From: Actinoplanes italicus
Lineage (GTDB): Bacteria; Actinomycetota; Actinomycetes; Mycobacteriales; Micromonosporaceae
Reading direction: 5' to 3'
NCBI RefSeq assembly: GCF_003001815.1
Contig: NZ_PVMZ01000012.1
Coordinates: 124,001 to 188,000, forward strand
DNA: 64,000 bases
Under the pieces are notes generated by a model. The model was given only the letters and a program-made list of their open reading frames with translations. It did no database searches and was not told the DNA's origin. Below are positions 25,473 to 34,511 of the stretch, piece by piece. Numbering within the stretch: position 1 is the first letter of the stretch; every line of letters starts with the position of its first letter. The position numbers and the translations under genes were made by a program.

Positions 25473-28279
25473 CCGGTCCGTTCGATCCGCTCCGCGCACA
25501 GCTGCTGGGCGCCGCCGAGGCGCTGGCGGACGGCCCGGCTGCGTTGCCGGAGATCCTCGCCGGGATCGTCGACGACGTCGACCACGCGTTGCGGGAACCG
25601 CTGGAGATCTTCCCGGTCTGTCACCATTCGCCGGCCTCGGCAGTGGCGATGCTGCGCCGGCTGCGCGAGAGACAGCCGAAGGTGATCTACCTGGAGCTCT
25701 GCGAGGACCTGCAACCGCTGCTGACCGAGCTGCGCAACTGCCGGCTTCCGGTGGCGCTGCAGGCCTTCGCCTCCGAACTGGACGGATTTCCCAAGGAATC
25801 GGCGCCGCTCTCGGTCATCGCGCCGATCACCGAGGCCTCCGCGGAGTATCAGGCCATCTCGTACGCCCTGGACACGCCCGGCGTCGAGCTGGTCCTGGTC
25901 GACCGATCCACCGACCACGTCTTCCAGTGGCAGCCCGACGTGTCGACACCGGCCGGCACGCCCGAGCCGGAGGAGGACCTCCACGGCGACGCCGTCGGTG
26001 TCGAGATCGGCGACCTGCGTCCGCGGTTCGCCGAGCTCGAGGAGCACCTGCTGCACCATGGGCGGGTCCGGCACTGGTCCGAGTGGTGGGACCAGTACGT
26101 CGAACAACCCCTGGCCGGCGCCGACCACGAAACGTACCGGCAGGTCATGGTGCTGATCGGCAGCCTGTTCCGGAGGCTCGCCCCGCACGACAGCCGGCGG
26201 TTCGCGAGCGACGAGGACCGGGAACGCTACATGTGGACCCGGATCCGCGAGCACCAGGCGGCCACCGGCGCCGACCCGGCCGACTGCCTCTACATCTGCG
26301 GCGCCTTCCACGCCGCGAGCCGGGTGGCCGAGGCCGGTTCCGACCCGGCCACCCCCGACTTCGTGATCACCCCGCGCACCGCGACCACCTGGCTCTACGG
26401 CCTGATCCCGTCCAGCCACTCGGCGATCGAGTCCCAGTTCGGGCTGGCGCCGGGATCGGTGTCGATCGCCGCGGCCACCTGGCAGAAACAGCTGACCGCG
26501 TCACGGCTCACCCCGTTCCGGCTCCAGGGGCAGAAAGGCGCCGGTCGCAAGCCGAAGAAGGCGCTGCCGGCACCGGTCGCCGCGAGCGGCGCGGTCACCG
26601 ACCACCTGACCGGCTATCTCGCCGGGCCGCCCGCGCTCGACGGGCTCGACGAGGAGGAACTGCGCGGCTGGTGCGTCGACATCGTCCGGCTCGCCCGCCG
26701 CAACGGTTACCTCGCGAGCACCGCCGACGCGATCGCGGTCTTCGAGACGTCGGTCCTGCTGGCCGGGATGCGGGGGCGGGTGCGGCCCACGCCGTACGAC
26801 TTCCAGGACGCTGCGGTCACCTGCATCGAGAAGGACACCGTGCCCGGCCGCCGCGACGTGCGGCGCCTGTGCGAGATCCTGCTCGGCGGGGACCGGATCG
26901 GCCAGGTCGGCTACGAGGCCCTGCCGCCGCTGGCCCGCGACGTCTACGACCGGCTCGCCCCGCTCGGGCTCAACCTCGAGCAGCGCAGCATCCAGCGGGC
27001 GCTGCTCGACCTGGCCGCGCGACCCGAGCTGGGCGCCTGCTCGCAGTTGCTCTGGATGCTGCGCTACCTGCTGCCCGACCAGGCGGTCCGCCCGATCATG
27101 GGCAGTCGCCGCCTCGGTGAGAAGCACATCCAGGAGAGCTGGGACCTCGACCTGGGCCGGCACCAGCGGGCGATCATCGAGCTGGGCTACGAGGGTGTCA
27201 CCGTCGAACAGGTCCTGGAACAGCGGCTGCGCCGGGACGCATGGGACCCGAAAGCGACCGCGGCCCGCGCGCTCAAGGCGGTGGAGAACTCGCTGCTGTT
27301 CCTGGAGAGTCCCCGGCTCACCGAGGAGCTGGGCGTCCGGGCGATCGAGCTGCTGTCGGCCGAACGCACCGTCGACGAGGCACCCGATGTGCTGCGGCGG
27401 ATCCGGCGGTTGCTCGGCCACTACCGTGCCACCACACCGGTGCTGCCGTCCTGGTGCGAGCGGTTCGTCACCGAGGGATACGCCCACTACTGCACCCTGC
27501 TGCCGACCGCCTTCGTCGAGGAGGAGACCGGAGTCCGGCAGGTCGGGGCGATGCTCGGCTTCCTGTTCAGCATGGAGAGCCTGGCCCTGTCGCTCGGCTG
27601 TGACCGTCTTCAGCTGGAGATCGCCGTCCGGCAGTCACATCCGGAGAGCCCGGCCAAGGTCGCGCTGCTCTGGGCGGCGCTGCACCAGCTCGGTTCGCTC
27701 CCGTTGGCCGACCTGCGGGTTCGCGTCGGTGACCTGCTCGGCAACCCGCTCGTGGTGCCGTCGTTCCCGCAGTACGTGAGCGGCTTCGTCCAGGCCCTCG
27801 AACCCGTGCCGAGGCTGGCGCCGTTCGTCGTCGAGACGCTGTCCGAGGCGTTCGGGCGGCTCCCCGACCCGGTCTTGCTGCCCTGGCTGCCGAACCTGAT
27901 CACCACGCTGAAGCAGCACGCCGCCGAGCTGGTGCCGGTGCTGACCAGGGAGGCCGGTCGCACGTTCCCGGGAACGCTGGCCGGCCTGGACTCGTGGACC
28001 CCGCCGTGGAAGGCGCCGGCCCGTGCCCGGCGGCTGCCCGGCGGCCCGTCCGGCGCCGGTTCCGCGGGCCCGTCCGGCCCGGCGGCCGCGGCCGCGGCGT
28101 TGCTGGCGGCACACCGTCCGGCGGCCGACGCCGTGGCGGCGCTGCTCGGCTGCGAGGGCGAGTGGGCGCTGCACGCGGCCCCGGTGCCGGACAGCCCCGG
28201 CGGCGAAGTCGCTGCCGCGACGCTGCTCAAGGCGCATCCCGAGTCCGCGCAGGCGGTAGCGACCTTGATCACCACCTGA
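25469..28279 (+). CDS. DUF5682-type large protein, last gene of MoxR/vWA operon
   Basis: A protein of 936 residues. The GTG at 25469 overlaps the MoxR stop codon (GTGA). It resembles proteins labelled DUF5682 that accompany MoxR/vWA genes. The N-terminal domain has FPVCHHSPASA at 48-58, an acidic strand VIYLELCEDL at 72-81 and CGAFHAAS at 277-284. A His near the start, Glu residues on the next strand and a late Gly-Ala-x-His resemble the TraB/ChaN/EreA group of metal-binding hydrolases; that is my inference. The rest is helical and repeat-like, ending in a Pro/Ala-rich tail. A hydrolase or receptor under MoxR control is plausible. The 3' end is followed by the 61-bp repeats. Confidence 0.75.
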   Translation: MTGPFDPLRAQLLGAAEALADGPAALPEILAGIVDDVDHALREPLEIFPVCHHSPASAVAMLRRLRERQPKVIYLELCEDLQPLLTELRNCRLPVALQAFASELDGFPKESAPLSVIAPITEASAEYQAISYALDTPGVELVLVDRSTDHVFQWQPDVSTPAGTPEPEEDLHGDAVGVEIGDLRPRFAELEEHLLHHGRVRHWSEWWDQYVEQPLAGADHETYRQVMVLIGSLFRRLAPHDSRRFASDEDRERYMWTRIREHQAATGADPADCLYICGAFHAASRVAEAGSDPATPDFVITPRTATTWLYGLIPSSHSAIESQFGLAPGSVSIAAATWQKQLTASRLTPFRLQGQKGAGRKPKKALPAPVAASGAVTDHLTGYLAGPPALDGLDEEELRGWCVDIVRLARRNGYLASTADAIAVFETSVLLAGMRGRVRPTPYDFQDAAVTCIEKDTVPGRRDVRRLCEILLGGDRIGQVGYEALPPLARDVYDRLAPLGLNLEQRSIQRALLDLAARPELGACSQLLWMLRYLLPDQAVRPIMGSRRLGEKHIQESWDLDLGRHQRAIIELGYEGVTVEQVLEQRLRRDAWDPKATAARALKAVENSLLFLESPRLTEELGVRAIELLSAERTVDEAPDVLRRIRRLLGHYRATTPVLPSWCERFVTEGYAHYCTLLPTAFVEEETGVRQVGAMLGFLFSMESLALSLGCDRLQLEIAVRQSHPESPAKVALLWAALHQLGSLPLADLRVRVGDLLGNPLVVPSFPQYVSGFVQALEPVPRLAPFVVETLSEAFGRLPDPVLLPWLPNLITTLKQHAAELVPVLTREAGRTFPGTLAGLDSWTPPWKAPARARRLPGGPSGAGSAGPSGPAAAAAALLAAHRPAADAVAALLGCEGEWALHAAPVPDSPGGEVAAATLLKAHPESAQAVATLITT

Positions 28280-28289
28280 CCAGAACCCC

Positions 28290-28431
28290 GTGGTGACTTG
28301 CGGCTTGCCGGCGGGCGCAGGTCTCCACGCGGCGGTGGGCGGTGGGTTGTGTGGTGAGTTGCGGCTTGCCGGCGGGCGCAGGTCTCCACGCGGCGGTGCC
28401 CAGACGCTGAGTGTGGTGAGTTGCGGCTTGT
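28290..28431. repeat. 61-bp tandem repeat, locus 1 (two full units plus a truncated third)
   Basis: Units start at 28290, 28351 and 28413 (each with GTGGTGA). Each full unit has GTGGTGA, then a TTGCGGCTTGCC-type stretch, GGGCGCAGG, TCCAC and a spacer of about 22 bases. The third unit breaks off after about 19 bases. The same family appears as six units at 49841-50184. It lies just after the last gene of the MoxR/vWA operon and before its probable terminator. Confidence 0.85.
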
Positions 28432-28441
28432 CGGGGGAACG

Positions 28442-28474
28442 GCCGTGCCGACCGGGGAGCCCGGTCGGCACGGC
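28442..28474 (+). terminator. Perfect 15-bp hairpin between convergent genes
   Basis: Arms 28442-28456 and 28460-28474 pair without mismatch around a 3-base loop. It lies between the end of the MoxR/vWA operon (stop at 28279) and the amylase gene on the opposite strand (stop at 28535), so it can serve either. I assign it mainly to the plus-strand operon. Confidence 0.7.
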
Positions 28475-28496
28475 GGTAGCGGGTGCGATTGTCACT

Positions 28497-28519
28497 CCGG
28501 TGTGGCGTCGCCACACCGG
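28497..28519 (-). terminator. Hairpin terminator after the alpha-amylase gene
   Basis: A perfect 10-bp stem (28497-28506 with 28510-28519) and 3-base loop, starting 15 bases beyond the amylase stop codon on the minus strand. Confidence 0.65.
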
Positions 28520-28534
28520 TGCGGGAGGAGGCGA

Positions 28535-31483
28535 TTACTTGAGGTAGGTGGTGGCGGATCCGATCTTGCCGGGCGCCGGGGTGGCGCTCGTCGAGAGGAC
28601 GTAGACGCGCAGGTTGCCCTTGGCGTTCAGGCTGACGGTCAGGGAACCGCCGGTGACGGTCTTGGTGTCGCCGGTGACCGCGTCGACGTAGGTGCCGTTC
28701 GGGATGCCGCTGAAGGTGGCACCGTTCGAGACCGCGATCAGCGCGAAGCTGTCGACGCCGTTGGCGGTGTAGCGGCGTTTGTAGGCCATGTTGCCGCTGA
28801 CGCCCTCGGTCGAGTACTGGCCCATCTGCAGGGCGGGGACCGCCCGGCGGATCTGGTTGAGCCGCTGCAGGTGCTTGACCAGCGGCTTGGACAGGGTGGT
28901 GGCGACCTGACCGCTGGCCGACGACACGACGCCGAAATCGCTGGCGGTGACGCTGCCGGCTATCTGGTTGCCGTAGTAGGCGCGGCCGGTGGTCTCGAGG
29001 GGGCAGGTCGGGCCGCAGTCGATTCGCTGGCCGGCCTTGAACTCGATCTCCGAGCCGTAGTACAGGGTCGGGATGCCGCGGAACGTCCACATGAGCGTCA
29101 TGTTCTCGGCCCACGCGTCGGTGCCCTCGGCGTAGCGGACCGACGACTTGTTCGGCCCGTAGTCGTGCGAGTCGACGTAGACGACGTTGTAGGTGGCGTC
29201 GTTCACCGAGTCGTCCGAGTCCTTGCCGTTGTGGTACGCGTTGTTCGCATCACCGAAGTTCATGTGCATGCGCATGTCGATGATGTTCATGCCGGAGAAC
29301 TTCGAGTAGTCGGGCGCGTGGTAGTTGTTGCCCTGCAGGAACGCGTTGGTGCTGGTCGGCTGGTTGCCCGTACCCAGGTTGTTCTCGTAGTTGAACTGTT
29401 CGAGAGCCGCGGCGACGTCGTCGGAGGAGTAGGTCGCCCGCTCCTTCCACGTGAAGAACTGGGCCGAGTGGTTGACCGAGCCGCGGTTCCACTTGTCGTT
29501 CACGAACGCCGCGACCTCACCGAAGATGTAGAAGTCCTTGGCCTTCGTGGCGCCGTACTTCCTTGTGAGGATCTCCTGGAAGGCCGGCAGGAAGCGCCGG
29601 TTCCAGGTGACGCGCGGGATGTGCACGGCGGTGTCGATGCGGAACCCGTCCACGCCCATGTCGATGTACTTCTTGTACGCGCCGATCAGGTAGTCCTGGA
29701 CGACGGCGTTCTCGGTGTTGAGGTCGGCCAGGTCCTCGTGCAGCCAGCAGGAGCGGGCGTCCTCACCCTCCCAGTTGCCGATCCAGCACTGGTGGAACAG
29801 GTTGGACGGGAACATCTTGGCGGTCGCCGACGGCCACTGGCAGTTGTAGAGCTTGTAGCCTTCGGCGCTCCGGCCGCCGGTCGCGGTGCCGAAGTTGGGG
29901 CACGTGTTGCCGGCCGGTGCGGTGCTGCTCCACAGGTCGCCGTTGTAGGGACGGCCCTTGGCGAGCGCGTTCTGCGCGGTGGTCAGCGCCGGGTCGTTGC
30001 CGGCGTGCTCATCGAGCGGGTTGTAGGTCTTGCCGACGACCTTCTGCTGGTAATACCACTTCCACTCGTCGTCCCGTACGCCATAGGTCGTTGTGGTGTA
30101 GAGGCCGTTGGCGCCCCACCGCGACGTGTGGTTGAGCACGATGTCCTGGTAGATCTTGAGGCCCTTGGCGTGGGCCGCGTCGATCAAGTTCTGGTACGAG
30201 GCGCCGTTCGACTCCAGGCGCGGGTCGACCTCGTAGAAGTCGTATCCGTGGTAGCCGTGGAAGTCGTAGTCGGAGCGGTTCAGCACGACCGGCGTGATCC
30301 AGATGGCGGAGAAGCCGAGGCCCTTGATGTAGTCGAGCTTGTCGACCAGGCCCTTGAAGTCGCCGCGGAACATCGGGTCGTCGTTGGCGGCGTTGCCGGA
30401 CTTGGTGTGCTGGCTGCCGCCGCGGTTGTTGCTCGCGTCGCCGTCGTTGAAGCGCGCCGTGAGGATGAAGTAGATGCTGTCCTTGCGCGGGTCGCCGCCG
30501 AGCATCTCGCCGCCGGCCGGGGCGGGGGCTGCCGCGCCGGTGGTGACGGACGCCGCGGCGGCGGTGGAGAGATTGCCGGCCGCGTCGAGCGCCTGCACCT
30601 GGTAGGTGTAGCGGGTGTTCGCGGCCAGGCCGCGGTCGGTGTATCCGGTGGTGTCGCTGCTCAGCACGGTGCTGCCGCGGGTGATCCGGTAACCGATCAC
30701 GCCCACGTTGTCGGTCGAGGCGGTCCAGCCGAGCGTCACGGTGGTGCCCGCCGCCGTGGCGGTCAGGCCGGTCGGCGCGGACGGGGCCGTCGTGTCGACC
30801 GGGGCGGCCACGCACGGGCTCGTCGCGTTGGCGGTGACCACGCCGCCGCTGACGGTGATGGTCCCGATGCCCAGGGTGTAGTTGCGGCTGGAGTTGTTGT
30901 CCCAGGTCCCGGAACCGTTGTTGAACGTGGCGGCCCAGGTGGTGGCGGTGCCGAGGCTGACGGTCTTGCGGACCCAGCCGGTGCACGCCTCCTCGTTCAT
31001 GACGACGCCGGGCGTCGTGGTCCAGGAGCCGCCGGTCGGCGCGTAGTGCAGGTACGTCGTCGTCCAGGGCGTCTTGTAGTAGACGGTGGCCGAGTTGCTC
31101 GCCGTGCTGCACGGGACGGACGAGCTGACCGCGCCACCGGAGATCGTGACGGTGCCCGTACCGACGCCGTAGTTGGCCCCTGAGTTGTTGTCCCAGGTCC
31201 CGGAGCCGTTGTTGAAGACGACCTGCATGCCGGGGGCGCTGCCGAGGTCGAGCTCCTTGGAGTACCAGCCGGCGCAGCCGGTGTAGGCGCTCATCGCGAC
31301 GCCGGGGGCGGTCGTCCAGGAGCCGCCGGTCGGCGCGTAGTGGATGTTCACGGCCGACCAGGAGGTGGGTGCCTGGTAGTAGACGGTCACCGTGGTCGCC
31401 GCGTGCGCGGCCGGCAGATCGGACATGAGAAGCAGCGGTATGGCGCAGAGTGCGGCCAGCACCCTGCGGAGTGTTCGGGACAT
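28535..31483 (-). CDS. Secreted alpha-amylase (GH13) with two CBM25-type starch-binding modules
   Basis: A protein of 982 residues starting at the ATG at 31483, with GGAGG four bases upstream. The signal peptide runs to the AHA site near residue 28. Two homologous starch-binding modules of about 95 residues follow, each with NIHYAPTGGSWTT or YLHYAPTGGSWTT and FNNGSGTWDNN (CBM25-type), then an FN3 domain (TAPSAPTGLTAT ... VQALDAAG). The GH13 barrel begins near residue 330. Its catalytic trio is visible: the nucleophile Asp in DGFRIDTA (about 616), acid/base Glu in FGEVAAF (about 655) and Asp in VDSHD (about 773), plus the QDIVLNH region. It hydrolyses alpha-1,4-glucans such as starch outside the cell. 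It is a single-gene unit with its own hairpin terminator. Confidence 0.95.
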   Translation of the reverse strand: MSRTLRRVLAALCAIPLLLMSDLPAAHAATTVTVYYQAPTSWSAVNIHYAPTGGSWTTAPGVAMSAYTGCAGWYSKELDLGSAPGMQVVFNNGSGTWDNNSGANYGVGTGTVTISGGAVSSSVPCSTASNSATVYYKTPWTTTYLHYAPTGGSWTTTPGVVMNEEACTGWVRKTVSLGTATTWAATFNNGSGTWDNNSSRNYTLGIGTITVSGGVVTANATSPCVAAPVDTTAPSAPTGLTATAAGTTVTLGWTASTDNVGVIGYRITRGSTVLSSDTTGYTDRGLAANTRYTYQVQALDAAGNLSTAAAASVTTGAAAPAPAGGEMLGGDPRKDSIYFILTARFNDGDASNNRGGSQHTKSGNAANDDPMFRGDFKGLVDKLDYIKGLGFSAIWITPVVLNRSDYDFHGYHGYDFYEVDPRLESNGASYQNLIDAAHAKGLKIYQDIVLNHTSRWGANGLYTTTTYGVRDDEWKWYYQQKVVGKTYNPLDEHAGNDPALTTAQNALAKGRPYNGDLWSSTAPAGNTCPNFGTATGGRSAEGYKLYNCQWPSATAKMFPSNLFHQCWIGNWEGEDARSCWLHEDLADLNTENAVVQDYLIGAYKKYIDMGVDGFRIDTAVHIPRVTWNRRFLPAFQEILTRKYGATKAKDFYIFGEVAAFVNDKWNRGSVNHSAQFFTWKERATYSSDDVAAALEQFNYENNLGTGNQPTSTNAFLQGNNYHAPDYSKFSGMNIIDMRMHMNFGDANNAYHNGKDSDDSVNDATYNVVYVDSHDYGPNKSSVRYAEGTDAWAENMTLMWTFRGIPTLYYGSEIEFKAGQRIDCGPTCPLETTGRAYYGNQIAGSVTASDFGVVSSASGQVATTLSKPLVKHLQRLNQIRRAVPALQMGQYSTEGVSGNMAYKRRYTANGVDSFALIAVSNGATFSGIPNGTYVDAVTGDTKTVTGGSLTVSLNAKGNLRVYVLSTSATPAPGKIGSATTYLK

Positions 31484-31711
31484 GGGGCCTCCAACCACCT
31501 CGGGGACGGGCGGTGTTGCGGGGGAGATGCGGGTGTAGTGAGCCGGTAATCCGGCGTTCACATGAGGTGGAAGCTAGCAACTTCTTTCAATTTCTGGAAG
31601 TGCCTGCTGTCCGCTTGCAAAAAGATGCACTGAGATCTTTCGATTTGTACGGGTCGGAGCACGACGAAGGGACGTGGCGCGCAGTGGCGGCACGTCCCGG
31701 AGGGGGTGGAT

Positions 31712-32374
31712 CTATCGCTTGGCGGCGGCCATCGACTCCACGCCGGAGACCAGCAGATCAACGGAGAAGGCGTAGTAGCGGTCCATGTCGGGCTCGTCGC
31801 GATAGGTCGCCGCGAGCTCGATCATCATCGGGAACCGGTCGGCAGGCAGGGCCTCCAGGTTCACCCGCTTCTGCCGCCGCCACTCCGGCTCCTGCTCGGC
31901 CGCCACGCCCGGCGGGCATCCCGGCTGGCCGCTCACCACACCGATGCATCCGTTCAGCAGGTACGTCGCGACCCAGTAGCCCTCCTCGACGGTGAACCCG
32001 GCGTCGGTCAGAAGGGCCAGCGTGTCGTTCGTCGCGCGCGTGAAACTCTCGGTCTGCATCTTGTCGACGGCGTGGAACAGGCCGGTCAGCGAGGGGTGCG
32101 CCCGCATCACGCCGACCACGGTCTCGATGACTTTCCGTAGCCGTTTCTGCCAGGGATCGCCGGCCTCCGGATCCGCGCGGACCCCGGAGAGGGCGTAGTC
32201 GATCATGCCGAGCAGCAGCTCGTCCTTGTTCTTGAAGTGCCAGTAGAGCGCCATCGGCGTGACGCCGTTCTCCTTGGCGACGCGACGGATCGTCACCGCA
32301 TCGAGGCCTTCGGCGTCGGCCAGCCGCAGCGCGCACTCGGCCACGGTCGCCTTGGTGAGTCGTTCTTGCGTCAC
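31712..32374 (-). CDS. TetR-family transcriptional regulator
   Basis: A protein of 220 residues. I place the start at the GTG at 32374 (VTQERLTKATVAECAL), just before the conserved N-terminal helix; the longer open frame crosses the operator region. The helix-turn-helix is at about residues 25-50 (VTIRRVAKENGVTPMALYWHFKNKDELL), typical of TetR. The C-terminal ligand-binding domain begins near residue 70 and is mostly helical. The gene is divergent from an MFS exporter, separated by four TGTAC-N3-GTACA palindromes, so it very probably represses the exporter and itself and is released by an exported compound. The effector is unknown. Confidence 0.92.
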   Translation of the reverse strand: MTQERLTKATVAECALRLADAEGLDAVTIRRVAKENGVTPMALYWHFKNKDELLLGMIDYALSGVRADPEAGDPWQKRLRKVIETVVGVMRAHPSLTGLFHAVDKMQTESFTRATNDTLALLTDAGFTVEEGYWVATYLLNGCIGVVSGQPGCPPGVAAEQEPEWRRQKRVNLEALPADRFPMMIELAATYRDEPDMDRYYAFSVDLLVSGVESMAAAKR

Positions 32375-32382
32375 TTGACAAC

Positions 32383-32441
32383 TGTACAACGTACGGGTCT
32401 CATGTACGAGGTACATGTACAACGTACAAGTACGCCGTACA
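32383..32441. promoter_or_regulatory. Operator array: four 13-bp TGTAC-N3-GTACA palindromes
   Basis: Sites at 32383-32395 (last base G instead of A), 32403-32415 (perfect), 32416-32428 (perfect) and 32429-32441 (first base A instead of T). The last three abut with no gap, and the whole array fills the space between the TetR-type gene and the MFS gene. The TetR regulator is the obvious binder. Confidence 0.8.
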
Positions 32442-32453
32442 GGGGGAGAGCTG

Positions 32454-33893
32454 ATGGAGAAGAACCGACGGTGGTGGGCGCTGGTCGCGGTAGCGCTCGG
32501 CACCTTCATGACCTACCTCGACAACAACGTCGTCAACGTCGCTCTGCCGAGCATTCAGCGGGATCTGGGTCTGAGCATCGCCGGACTCGAGTGGATCACC
32601 AGCGCGTACATCCTGGTCTTCGCCGGTCTGCTGCTGGCCGGCGGCCGCATCTCGGACGTCGTCGGCACCCGCCTCGCGTTCCTGTCCGGGCTCGTCGTGT
32701 TCACCGCCGCCTCGGTCGCGGCCGGTTTGGCCGACAGTCAGGAACTGCTGATCGGGGCGCGGGCGGTCCAGGGCATCGGTGCGGCGCTGCTGGCCCCGGC
32801 GTCACTGGCCCTGCTGCAGCAGCTGTTCCCAGACCCGAGGGAACGCGCCACCGCCATCGGCGTCTGGGGCGGGGTCGGCGCGCTCGCCCTCGCGGTCGGC
32901 CCGTTCACCGGCGGTGTGCTCAGCGAGCACGTCTCGTGGGGCTGGATCTTCCTGATCAACCTGCCGATCGGCATCGCCACCCTGGCGCTGACCCTGGTCA
33001 GTGTGCCGGCCCGCCGGGTCGCCGCGGAGTGGAGTCTGCGCCGCCTCGACCCGGCCGGGCTCGTGGCGTCGTCGCTCTCGCTGTTCGCGCTGACGTACGC
33101 CCTGATCGAAGGGGATGCGGAGGGCTGGACCTCGCCGCTCATCCTGGCGTCCTTCGGCATCGCCGCCGTGGCGGGCGTGGCCTTCGTGATCCTGCAGAAC
33201 CGCAACGCCGACGCCATGGTCGACCTGCGCTTCTTCCGGTCCCGGATGTTCACCGGCGGCCTGCTCGCGATGGGCCTGTGGGCCTTCGGGGTCTTCGGCA
33301 TCTACTTCTACATGGCCATCTACCTGCAGAACGTGCTCGGCTTCACCCCCACCGAGGCCGGTGCCGCGTTCATCCCGATGGCGATCATCACGGCGGTCGG
33401 CGCGGTTCTGGCGCCCCGGTTCGAGATCCGCTTCGGAGTCGCCCGGGTGACCGCTTTCGGCCTGGCCGTCATGGCCGCCGCCATCGGTGGCATCGCGCAG
33501 TACGGCGCCGACACCACCTATGTCGACCTGCTGCCCTGGTTCGCGCTCTACGGCGTCGGCGGCGGCCTGCTCATCCCGCTGAACACCGTGGTGGTCGACG
33601 CGCTCCCGCCGCAGCGGGCCGGCATCGCCTCCGGCATGCTCAACGTGTCCCGCGAGGTCTTCGGGCTGCTCGGCGTGACCGTGCTCGGCGCGATCCTGAC
33701 CAACCGGTCGGAGACGGCCGGCTTCCTGAGCGGCTACCAGGACTCGCTGGTGGTCGCCGCGGTCCTGGTGGGAGCCGGTGTCCCGGTGAGTCTGTGGATG
33801 CTGCGCCGCCCTCAGGCCCGGACCAGCGACGCCTCGGACGACCGGGAGATCCGCAGCCAGACCACGAATCCCCAGATGACGAAGACGGCGTAG
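32454..33893 (+). CDS. MFS drug exporter, DHA2 (14-helix) type
   Basis: A protein of 479 residues. The ATG at 32454 has GGGGGAGAG just upstream; the longer frame starts inside the operators. The DHA2 signature appears at once (LGTFMTYLDNNVVNVALPSIQRDL), with the motif-A-like loop GGRISDVVGTRL near residues 62-73 and motif C-like GVLSEHVSWGWIFLINLPIG. The spacing of hydrophobic segments supports about 14 membrane helices. It probably exports toxic amphiphiles or antibiotics using the proton gradient. It is regulated by the divergent TetR protein. The last 27 residues are read from DNA that also encodes the end of pnuC on the other strand and look non-conserved, as if an earlier stop codon had been lost. 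Confidence 0.9.
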   Translation: MEKNRRWWALVAVALGTFMTYLDNNVVNVALPSIQRDLGLSIAGLEWITSAYILVFAGLLLAGGRISDVVGTRLAFLSGLVVFTAASVAAGLADSQELLIGARAVQGIGAALLAPASLALLQQLFPDPRERATAIGVWGGVGALALAVGPFTGGVLSEHVSWGWIFLINLPIGIATLALTLVSVPARRVAAEWSLRRLDPAGLVASSLSLFALTYALIEGDAEGWTSPLILASFGIAAVAGVAFVILQNRNADAMVDLRFFRSRMFTGGLLAMGLWAFGVFGIYFYMAIYLQNVLGFTPTEAGAAFIPMAIITAVGAVLAPRFEIRFGVARVTAFGLAVMAAAIGGIAQYGADTTYVDLLPWFALYGVGGGLLIPLNTVVVDALPPQRAGIASGMLNVSREVFGLLGVTVLGAILTNRSETAGFLSGYQDSLVVAAVLVGAGVPVSLWMLRRPQARTSDASDDREIRSQTTNPQMTKTA

Positions 33894-34507
33894 ACGGCGT
33901 AGAGGATCGCCGACGGGTAGTAGCCGAAGTGGAGCAGCTCCGGCACGCCCACCAGATCCACGGCGATCCAGCACAGCCAGAACTCGACCCAGCCGCGGGC
34001 CATCGCATAGGTGGCCAGCATCGAGCCCACGAAGATCCACGAGTCGGCCAGGTAATACCACCACGGCACCGGGAACCCCGCGCCGATCTCGCGGAACACC
34101 ACGAAGCAGACGCCCACCGCGGCCAGTGCGAGCGGGATGAAGATCATGCGCTGCCGTGGGCTCGCCCAGTGCGGGACCACGGCGGTGCCGTGGTCCCGCC
34201 GCCGGTTGCGCTGCCAGGCCCACCAGCCGTAGATGCTGGTGACCAGGAAGAACACCTGCCGAGCGGCCTGGCCGTACAGCGGGGTGCCCTGGTCGTTGCC
34301 GAGAGCCTGACCCAGGAAGACCGTGAAGAGAAGGACGTTGCCGACGATGCCGACCGGCCACGCCCACGCGTTGCGACGCAGCCCGAACAGCGCCGAGCCC
34401 AGCCCGAACGCGTTGCCGACGATCTCCCGCCAGTAGATGGCCTGGCTGTCCGTCACCTGCCATCTGGCGTCGTAGAAGGCTGTCAGCAACTGATCGATCC
34501 AGGTCAC
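33812..34507 (-). CDS. pnuC: Nicotinamide/ribosyl nicotinamide transporter PnuC
   Basis: A protein of 231 residues starting at a GTG. It is a multi-helix membrane protein with PnuC features: the N-terminal EIVGNAFGLGSALFGLRRNAWAWPVG, TSIYGWWAWQR, then WYYLADSWIFVGSMLATYAMARGW and the closing LCWIAVDL ... ILYAVYAVFVIWGFVVW. PnuC moves vitamin-B3-type nucleosides by facilitated diffusion. A TAGGAT -10 box ends five bases before the start codon, so the mRNA is probably leaderless. Its 3' end overlaps the MFS gene by 82 bp in convergent orientation. The start codon is 15 bp from that of the divergent corA-like gene. No NAD-repair gene is nearby. Confidence 0.9.
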   Translation of the reverse strand: MTWIDQLLTAFYDARWQVTDSQAIYWREIVGNAFGLGSALFGLRRNAWAWPVGIVGNVLLFTVFLGQALGNDQGTPLYGQAARQVFFLVTSIYGWWAWQRNRRRDHGTAVVPHWASPRQRMIFIPLALAAVGVCFVVFREIGAGFPVPWWYYLADSWIFVGSMLATYAMARGWVEFWLCWIAVDLVGVPELLHFGYYPSAILYAVYAVFVIWGFVVWLRISRSSEASLVRA

Positions 34508-34511
34508 GGCT

